From an uncultured Burkholderiales bacterium (GTDB taxonomy: Bacteria; Pseudomonadota; Gammaproteobacteria; Burkholderiales; Burkholderiaceae_C): a stretch of 5,052 nt of DNA. Positions 1-5,052 of the stretch are shown piece by piece. The position numbers were made by a program, and so were the translations under genes. A model generated the notes under the pieces. That model saw only the letters and a program-made list of their open reading frames with translations, made no database searches and was not told the DNA's origin. Each line of letters opens with the position of its first letter. The first letter of the stretch is position 1. The stretch is taken from the NCBI GenBank assembly GCA_903871865.1, contig CAIQIL010000477.1, positions 1 through 5,052 on the forward strand. Reading direction: 5' to 3'.

Positions 1-1386
1 CATGGCGTTGAGGCGGTTCAGGCGGCTCTGCGCCAGGTTGATCTCGGCCTGGCGGCGGGTCTCCTGGGCGTCCAGCCAGGTCTTCAGCGGCACGGCGCCA
101 GCGCGGTAGCGGACCTCGGCGAGGCGCTCGGTGTTGCGCGCGGCGGTCACGGCATCCTGCAGGCGCAGGCCCTGCTGCTCGTACTGCAGGCGCGAGGCCA
201 GGGCGTTGTCCACATCAGACAGCGCGCTGTACCAGCTCTGGCGCCAGCCGATCACGGCGGATTCATAGTCGGTCTGTGAGATGGCGATGTTGCGCTGCAT
301 GTCGCGGAACTGCACGAAGGGCAGCACCAGGCCTGCGCCCAGCGTACCGATGAGGTCGGACAGCACCTTCGAGAGCGCCGTGGACGAGCCCCCCACGCTG
401 CCCGTGAGCGTCAGCGTCGGGTAGTAGCTGGTGCGGGTGGCGTCGACCTGGGCCAGGGACTTGCGCAGGCGCAGCTCCGACGCACGCACATCGGGCCGAC
501 GCGCCAGCAGTTCGGACGGCACGCCGGCAGGCACGGCGGGCAGGCTGCCCTCGGGCAAGCGTTGGGCCTCGTTCAGCGCGACGCCCGGCGGGCCGTCCAG
601 CAAGATGGCCAGGGCATTGCGGGCCTGCACGCGCTGCAGCAGGAACTGGGTGTGCGCGGCCTCTTGCGCGGCCAGCGCCTGCTGGGCCTGCGACAGCTCC
701 AGGCCCGAGGTGCTGCCGCTGTCGTACTGGGCCTGCACCAGCTGCAAGGTGCGGCGTGCGTAGTCGATGCTTTGCTGGCTGGCCTCGACGCGTTGGTTCA
801 GGAAGGCCACCTGGAAATACAGGTTGGCTGTGGTGGCCACCAGGGCCTGGGCCGCGGCGATGCGGTCCTGCTCGGTGGCCTGGGCCTCCCAGTCGGCGGC
901 ACTGCGCAGCGAGGCCAGGCGGCCCCACAGGTCGGCCTCCCAGGTCACGGTGCCCGTGACGCTGTTCAGGCGCGTGGTCGGGCCGCCGTCCAGCGCCTGG
1001 CTGGCCGTGCTGGTGCCCCTCACGGCCAGGCTGGGCAGTTGGTCACTGCCCGCCTGGGCCGCCACCAGTTGCGCACGCCGCACCTTCAAGGCGGCCTGCG
1101 CCAGGTTGTTGTTGCGCGCCAGGGCATCGTTGATCAGCGCGGTCAGGCTGGCATCGTTGAGCGTCAGCCACCACGGCGACAGGGCCTGGCGCGCGGCCGC
1201 ATCTGCCTGCGCCTGGGCTGACTGCGCGGACTGTGCGAAGTGCTCCGGCACCTGCACGTCCGTGCGCTGGTAAGCCGTGGGCGTGGCGCAGCCGCCCAGC
1301 AGGAGCGCAGCGGCCAGCGGCAGGGCCAGGGTCCGGGCGCCCGCAGGCACACACCAGGTCGATGACAGGGGCGAACGGATCTTCAT
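1..1386 (-). CDS. Outer-membrane efflux lipoprotein, NodT/OprM (TolC-like) family; 3' end cut by window edge
   Basis: This is the outer-membrane duct of the pump. The frame is open from ATG 1386 to the left edge: 462 codons with no stop. Family members are usually about 460-500 residues, so probably only the last few tens are missing. A signal peptide ends in a lipobox LGGC (residues 30-33). Cys33 is the predicted lipidated residue, and Ala at +2 fits outer-membrane sorting. WEADLWGR (149-156) and RRPDVR (296-301) are typical NodT-family signatures. The two structural repeats each show a hairpin-type motif: YDSG (221-224) followed by LELSQAQ, and YRAG (427-430) followed by LKTWLDAQ. It lies 64 nt after the macB-like stop and is presumably co-transcribed. 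No good Shine-Dalgarno is visible before the ATG, although the signal peptide supports this start. The family is clear; the substrate is not. Confidence 0.93.
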   Translation of the reverse strand, partial: MKIRSPLSSTWCVPAGARTLALPLAAALLLGGCATPTAYQRTDVQVPEHFAQSAQSAQAQADAAARQALSPWWLTLNDASLTALINDALARNNNLAQAALKVRRAQLVAAQAGSDQLPSLAVRGTSTASQALDGGPTTRLNSVTGTVTWEADLWGRLASLRSAADWEAQATEQDRIAAAQALVATTANLYFQVAFLNQRVEASQQSIDYARRTLQLVQAQYDSGSTSGLELSQAQQALAAQEAAHTQFLLQRVQARNALAILLDGPPGVALNEAQRLPEGSLPAVPAGVPSELLARRPDVRASELRLRKSLAQVDATRTSYYPTLTLTGSVGGSSTALSKVLSDLIGTLGAGLVLPFVQFRDMQRNIAISQTDYESAVIGWRQSWYSALSDVDNALASRLQYEQQGLRLQDAVTAARNTERLAEVRYRAGAVPLKTWLDAQETRRQAEINLAQSRLNRLNAM

Positions 1387-1450
1387 GGGAGGCCCAAGCG
1401 AAAAATGGTTGTGAACAGGACATCAAGCCAGCGCTGCATCGCAAGGAAGG

Positions 1451-3484
1451 TCAATCGCGGCTCAAGGCATCGACCGGGTCCAGCTGCGCCGCGCGGCGCG
1501 CCGGCAGGAAGCCGAACACCACCCCGATGAGCGAAGACACCCCGAACGCCGTCACGATGGAAGACAGCGAATAAATCATCGAAAAACTGCCCCCGAACTT
1601 GGCGAACAGCTCGCCAATGCCCAGCGCCAGCGCGATGCCCAGGATGCCGCCCAGCAGGCAGACCATCACCGCTTCGATGAGGAACTGTTGGAGGATGTCG
1701 CCCTGCCTGGCGCCCACCGCCATGCGCACGCCGATCTCCTGGGTGCGTTCGGTGACCGACACCAGCATGATGTTCATCACCCCGATGCCGCCCACGATCA
1801 GCGAGATCACCGCGATCGACGAGATCAGCAGCGTCATCGTCTGCGTGGTGCTCTCGATGGTCTGGCGGATGCTGTCGGAGTTGCGCGTGAAGAAGTCCTG
1901 CGTGTTGTGGCGCTGGGCCAGCAGCTTGGTGATGCCCGACTCGGCCGCGGTGGACGACACATCGTCGCTCACCCGCACCGTGATGCTGCGCAGCACGCGC
2001 GTGCCGATCACACGGCGCATGCCCGTGGTCACCGGCACCCAGACGTTGAGGTTGTCGCCCATGGAGAACAGGTTGTCCTGCGGCGCCGTCACCCCGATGA
2101 TGCGCACCGGCACCGCGCCCAGGAAGATGACCTGCCCCAGCGGGTTCTCGCCGTTGGGGAACATCGCTGCCTGGGTGGCCGGGTCGATCACGGCCTCCTG
2201 CGTCTGGCGGCGCACGCTGTCGGCATCGAAGGCCTGCCCTTGGGCCAGGGTGTAGCCCTTGACGCGGAAGAAGCTCTCGCCCACGCCGTTGACGTTGGCC
2301 GTGGCCTCCAGGTTGCCTCGCCTCAGCGTCAGGCTGGTGCTCACCGTGGGCGTCACGCTGTCCACATAGGGCAGTTGCTCGATGGCCGTGGCATCGGCCG
2401 GCACCAGGGTGCGGATGCGCACGGCCTGCCGGTCGCCAAAATTCTTGCCCGGGAAGATGTCGATGGTGTTGGTGCCCATCGCCGAGATGTCCTTGAGCAC
2501 GCGCTGGCGCGAACCCTCGCCCAACGCCACCATGGACACCACCGAGGCGATGCCGATGATGATGCCCAGCATGGTCAGCAAGGTGCGCAGGCGGTGCCCG
2601 GCCATGGCGCGCACGGCCATCGCGAAGGCTTCGGTGAAGCGGTCCAACTGGGCACGCCAGGATGAGAGGTTGGCCGCAGGCGCTTGTGGCGCACGCGGGG
2701 GCAGCAAGGGCGCCTCGCCGCCGGTAGAGTCGCCCACGATCTGCCCATCGGCCACCTCGATGATGCGCTGCGCGTGCTGCGCCACCTTGTGGTCGTGGGT
2801 GACGATGATCACCGTGTGCCCATCGGCATGCAGCTCCTTGAGGATGCGCATCACCTCCTCGCCGCTGCTGCTGTCCAGCGCACCAGTGGGTTCGTCGGCC
2901 AGGATGACGTCGCCGCCGTTCATCAGCGCCCGCGCGATCGACACCCGCTGCTGCTGACCGCCCGACAACTGCCCTGGCTTGTTGGCCAGGCGCTCGCTCA
3001 GGCCCAGGCGGCCCAGCAAGGCCGAAGCCTTGGCCGTGCGCGCCGCTTTGTGCAGCCCAGCGTAGATGGCCGGGATCTCGGTGTTGCCCACGGCACTGAG
3101 ATCGCCCAGCAAGTGATAACGCTGGAAGATGAAGCCGAAGTGCTCGCGGCGCAACCCTGCCAGCTGGTCGGGCTCCAGGGCCGACGTGGCCTGACCTGCC
3201 ACCTTGTAGCTGCCGCGGGTGGGCCGGTCCAGGCAACCCAGGATGTTCATCAGCGTGGACTTGCCCGAGCCGGAGGCACCGATGATGGCGACCATCTCGC
3301 CCTCGAAGATGCGCAGGTTCACGCCCCGCAGCACGGCCACGGTGCCATCGCCGCTGGGGTATTCGCGCCAGAGGTCTTGCACCTCCAGCAGCACCGACGC
3401 AGGCACGGGCGCCCCGCGCCCCAGGCCGGCAGATGCCGCCGGAGCGTGGTGGGGGTCGAGTTCGCGGTGGGCCATCTCAGCCAT
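1451..3484 (-). CDS. macB: MacB-type ABC exporter, fused ATP-binding and permease protein
   Basis: This is the inner-membrane ATPase/permease of a tripartite pump, 677 residues. The N-terminal nucleotide-binding domain (about 31-250) has Walker [10 protein letters not shown] (69-77), Q-loop Gln121, signature LSGGQ (173-177), Walker B VILADE (193-198, catalytic Glu198), D-loop ALD (202-204) and switch His230. The rest is the MacB four-helix permease: TM1 about 302-322, a large periplasmic domain about 323-549, then TM helices about 550-573, 602-627 and 640-660. The C-terminus is the family-typical [18 protein letters not shown]. All ATPase motifs are intact. The start lies 3 nt after the macA-like stop, so translational coupling is likely. 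The protein is about 28 residues longer at the N-terminus than E. coli MacB (from memory, 648 aa). Met4 (3475), Val27 GTG (3406) or Val31 GTG (3394) could be the real start. The siderophore exporter PvdT is a close alternative identity; the substrate is unknown. Confidence 0.95.
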   Translation of the reverse strand: MAEMAHRELDPHHAPAASAGLGRGAPVPASVLLEVQDLWREYPSGDGTVAVLRGVNLRIFEGEMVAIIGASGSGKSTLMNILGCLDRPTRGSYKVAGQATSALEPDQLAGLRREHFGFIFQRYHLLGDLSAVGNTEIPAIYAGLHKAARTAKASALLGRLGLSERLANKPGQLSGGQQQRVSIARALMNGGDVILADEPTGALDSSSGEEVMRILKELHADGHTVIIVTHDHKVAQHAQRIIEVADGQIVGDSTGGEAPLLPPRAPQAPAANLSSWRAQLDRFTEAFAMAVRAMAGHRLRTLLTMLGIIIGIASVVSMVALGEGSRQRVLKDISAMGTNTIDIFPGKNFGDRQAVRIRTLVPADATAIEQLPYVDSVTPTVSTSLTLRRGNLEATANVNGVGESFFRVKGYTLAQGQAFDADSVRRQTQEAVIDPATQAAMFPNGENPLGQVIFLGAVPVRIIGVTAPQDNLFSMGDNLNVWVPVTTGMRRVIGTRVLRSITVRVSDDVSSTAAESGITKLLAQRHNTQDFFTRNSDSIRQTIESTTQTMTLLISSIAVISLIVGGIGVMNIMLVSVTERTQEIGVRMAVGARQGDILQQFLIEAVMVCLLGGILGIALALGIGELFAKFGGSFSMIYSLSSIVTAFGVSSLIGVVFGFLPARRAAQLDPVDALSRD

Positions 3485-3487
3485 CGC

Positions 3488-4699
3488 TCAGAACATGCCG
3501 CCTGGGCGGCGTCCGCTGCCACCGCCCGAGCCGCTGCTGGCTTCGCCCACCACGACCTCTTCGCCCTCTTTCAGGCCTTCCAGCACCTGGGCCTGCACGC
3601 GGTTGTTCAGACCGATCTTGACCTGCCGCGGCACCACCTTCTTGGTCTCGCCCTGGGTTTCCAGCACGCTGACGGTGTAGGCCTTGGTCTTGCGGTCGCG
3701 TTTGCCCAGGGCACTGGCCGGGATGATGAGGGCCTTGTCCACCTTGTTGAGCACGATGTTGACCTGCGCCGTCATCAGCGGGCGCAGGCGGCCATCGGTG
3801 TTGGGGATGTCAAAGAGGCCGTTGTAGTAGATGGCCGTGGTGGTGGCGGTGGCGGTGGTGACCTTGGTGTCCGTCTGGTTCACTTCCGGCACGGGCTCGA
3901 TGGCGCGCAGCGTCGTCTCGTAGCGGTGGCTGGGATCGCCAAGGATGGTGAAGTAGGCAGGCAGACCGGCTTTCACGCGCACCACGTCGGCTTCCGAAAT
4001 CTGGGCGCGCACCAGGATCTGGTCCAGCTTGGCCAGCTTGATGACCGTCGGCGCCGCCTGCAAGGCGTTCACGGTGCGGCCTTCTTCCAGCACGATGGCG
4101 ATCACGGTGCCATCGATCGGGGCCGTCATCTTCGTGTAGCCCAGGTTCACGCGGGCGGTGTCCAGCGAGATGCTGGCCTGCTTGATTTGGGCGTCCAGTG
4201 CGCCCAGGTCGGCAGACGTCGTGCCCACCGCGGCTTCGGCATCTTCGAGGTCTGAGCGCGAGCCGGCGTCTTGCTGGCTCAGGGACTGCTTGCGCGTCAG
4301 GTTGAGCTGGGCCTGCTTGAGCAAGGCCTGCTTGGCCCGGCGTTGCGCCTGCAGCAAGGCGATCTGGGCTTCGGCGTTGCGCAGGGCGTTGGTCTGCGTG
4401 GTGGAGTCGATCTCGGCGATCAGGTCGCCCTTTTTGACCTTGTCGCCCAGGTCCACGTAGATGCGCTTGATCTGGCCAGTGGCCTGCGCACCGACGTTGA
4501 CCTCGCGCGAAGCCAGCATGGTGCCGCTGGCCAGCACGGTGTCCTCCAGCTCGTCAGACACCACCTTGGCGGTGATCACCTGCGGTGCCGCGGGCGCCGT
4601 GAAAAACGCGCGCTTCACGCCATACGCCGCCGCAGCCAGCACCACGAGGACGAGCCCCAAGCGCCAGCCCCTCAACCATTTGAATGTCATCCAGTTCAT
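3488..4699 (-). CDS. macA: MacA-type periplasmic adaptor (membrane fusion protein, RND/HlyD family)
   Basis: This adaptor links the ABC protein to the outer-membrane duct; 403 residues, against about 371 in E. coli MacA. One N-terminal membrane anchor (about 13-28, preceded by basic residues) places the rest in the periplasm. The lipoyl halves lie at about 65-100 (with GDKVKKGDLIAEID) and 187-220. They flank an alpha-helical hairpin (about 104-185) containing R136-x3-L140-x6-S147, the motif known to mediate TolC docking in this family. Gln214 aligns by eye with the gating-ring glutamine of E. coli MacA (Q209, from memory). The beta-barrel (about 225-315) carries a Thr-rich insert at 277-289. 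The membrane-proximal domain ends in a Gly/Ser/Arg tail (390-403). It is the first gene of the operon. Met4 (4690) is an alternative start, and neither start has a strong Shine-Dalgarno. PvdR-like is an alternative name; the role as adaptor is secure. Confidence 0.95.
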   Translation of the reverse strand: MNWMTFKWLRGWRLGLVLVVLAAAAYGVKRAFFTAPAAPQVITAKVVSDELEDTVLASGTMLASREVNVGAQATGQIKRIYVDLGDKVKKGDLIAEIDSTTQTNALRNAEAQIALLQAQRRAKQALLKQAQLNLTRKQSLSQQDAGSRSDLEDAEAAVGTTSADLGALDAQIKQASISLDTARVNLGYTKMTAPIDGTVIAIVLEEGRTVNALQAAPTVIKLAKLDQILVRAQISEADVVRVKAGLPAYFTILGDPSHRYETTLRAIEPVPEVNQTDTKVTTATATTTAIYYNGLFDIPNTDGRLRPLMTAQVNIVLNKVDKALIIPASALGKRDRKTKAYTVSVLETQGETKKVVPRQVKIGLNNRVQAQVLEGLKEGEEVVVGEASSGSGGGSGRRPGGMF

Positions 4700-4767
4700 C
4701 CAGTCAGTGTCTCAAATCCGTGTGTCCGGTTCGCCACCGGCGTGTGAAGGGCATGTAAATTGGCGCC
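4700..4767. promoter_or_regulatory. Divergent intergenic region between the efflux operon and the SDR gene
   Basis: These 68 bp are the only place upstream of both divergent genes within the window, so they should carry promoter elements for both. On the plus strand a weak pair is visible: TTCGCC (4730-4735) and TGTAAA (4754-4759), 18 bp apart. Read on the minus strand, the second hexamer is TTTACA, a five-of-six match to the -35 consensus, but no convincing -10 follows at 16-18 bp. The sequence CGTGTG occurs at 4719-4724 and again at 4741-4746, 22 bp apart or about two helical turns. That the region is regulatory follows from position; the individual boxes are weak. Confidence 0.45.
4726..4740. 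repeat. Short perfect inverted repeat, possible operator half-sites
   Basis: CCGGT (4726-4730) and ACCGG (4736-4740) are exact reverse complements around a 5-nt spacer, TCGCC. The repeat sits midway in the divergent intergenic region and overlaps the weak -35-like hexamer of the SDR gene, a common place for a repressor site. A 5-bp arm pair in GC-rich DNA can arise by chance, so the operator role is only a suggestion. Confidence 0.3.
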
Positions 4768-5052
4768 ATGCAAGCCACCCCCACCACCCCGCTCAGCCTG
4801 GTCACCGGCGCCAGCCAAGGCATTGGCGCCGCCACCGCGCGGCTGCTGGCCCAACGCGGCCACGCCCTCATCGTCCACTTCGCGCACCGGGCCGATCTGG
4901 CCCAGGCCGTGGCACAAGAGTGCCTGCGCTTGGGGGCGCCACACGCGATCATCGCTCAAGCTGACCTGGCGCATGAGGCCGAGGTCATGGCGCTGTTCGC
5001 TGAAGTGGACAAGTCGCCGTTCGCGCTGAGCGGGCTCGTGAACAACGCCGGC
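4768..5052 (+). CDS. Short-chain dehydrogenase/reductase (SDR), N-terminal part only
   Basis: Ninety-five codons are visible before the right edge; a classical SDR has about 245-255 residues, so more than half is missing. The Rossmann nucleotide-binding motif TGASQGIG (residues 13-20) follows a short beta-strand, and NNAG (92-95) sits at the very edge; both are hallmarks of classical SDRs. An acidic residue in the ADLAHEAEV stretch (65-73) matches the usual Asp contacting the adenine. Arg41 after the second strand suggests NADP(H) preference, which is inference. The catalytic Ser-Tyr-Lys lies outside the window, so activity cannot be judged. An in-frame TAA at 4756-4758 excludes an upstream start, and ATG 4768 places the glycine motif at the normal distance from the N-terminus. 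It is transcribed away from the efflux operon. The substrate is unknown. Confidence 0.9.
   Translation, partial: MQATPTTPLSLVTGASQGIGAATARLLAQRGHALIVHFAHRADLAQAVAQECLRLGAPHAIIAQADLAHEAEVMALFAEVDKSPFALSGLVNNAG

Noticed and set aside
263..928. A 221-codon minus-strand frame inside the outer-membrane factor gene
   Set aside because: It has a Gly/Pro/Arg/Ala-rich composition typical of a shadow. The other frame gives a full NodT-family protein with a lipobox and conserved motifs.
1387..1392. A GGGAGG sequence resembling a strong Shine-Dalgarno
   Set aside because: It is on the plus strand, whereas the neighbouring genes are on the minus strand, and no plausible plus-strand gene starts downstream of it.
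1387..1450. Possible terminator between macB and the duct gene
   Set aside because: I found no GC-rich hairpin followed by a T-run on the minus strand. The TTTTT at 1401-1405 is not preceded by a convincing stem.
1688..2665. A 325-codon plus-strand open frame rich in His, Asp and Arg
   Set aside because: It is an antisense shadow of the MacB permease region. The His/Asp richness comes from the reverse complement of the gene's Val/Met/Ile-type codons.
1383..3236. A 617-codon open frame on the minus strand, overlapping the MacB gene in another frame
   Set aside because: Its translation is low-complexity and rich in Gly, Arg, Ala and His, with no domain. The overlapping frame encodes an unmistakable MacB with every ABC motif, and long shadow frames are expected in GC-rich DNA.
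2684..4255. A 523-codon plus-strand open frame antisense to macB and macA
   Set aside because: It crosses two well-supported minus-strand genes, is rich in His, Gln, Gly and Ala without recognisable motifs, and mirrors their codon bias.
1..5052. CRISPR arrays, tRNA or rRNA genes, insertion sequences and phage genes
   Set aside because: No repeat-spacer pattern, cloverleaf-like segment, terminal inverted repeats or transposase/integrase reading frame was seen. Nearly all the sequence is accounted for by four ordinary genes.

Overview
The window is GC-rich and gene-dense, with strong G/C third-position bias. The proteins look like those of a Gram-negative betaproteobacterium, probably Burkholderiales (Comamonadaceae-like). 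That placement is inferred from composition and protein style; there is no marker gene here to prove it.

Layout. Positions 1-4699 hold one minus-strand operon, read from right to left. It encodes a MacA-type periplasmic adaptor (4699-3488), a MacB-type ABC exporter (3484-1451) and a TolC/OprM-type (NodT family) outer-membrane lipoprotein (1386-1, cut by the left edge just before its C-terminus). MacA and MacB are separated by only 3 nt, and MacB and the outer-membrane factor by 64 nt. On the plus strand, a short-chain dehydrogenase/reductase (SDR) starts at 4768 and runs off the right edge. A 68-bp divergent intergenic region (4700-4767) must hold the promoters for both sides. It contains a small perfect inverted repeat and a CGTGTG direct repeat.

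How the genes work together. The three minus-strand products make a complete tripartite efflux pump. MacB is the ATP-driven inner-membrane engine, MacA is the periplasmic adaptor, and the outer-membrane factor is the exit duct. The adaptor carries an R-x3-L-x6-S motif at its hairpin, as expected for docking to a TolC-type tip, and the duct has both repeat-type hairpin motifs. The order adaptor, ABC protein, OprM-like factor is the same as in E. coli-type macAB plus a dedicated duct and in the Pseudomonas siderophore exporter pvdRT-opmQ. The substrate (macrolide, lipopeptide, siderophore or other) cannot be read from this sequence. The SDR is divergent, and a functional link to the pump is only a possibility.

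Overall this is an ordinary, intact efflux locus. I see no mobile element, CRISPR array, RNA gene or clearly new system. The points worth a second look are small: a Thr-rich insert in MacA, an N-terminal extension in MacB, absent Shine-Dalgarno sequences, and the architecture of the divergent promoter region.
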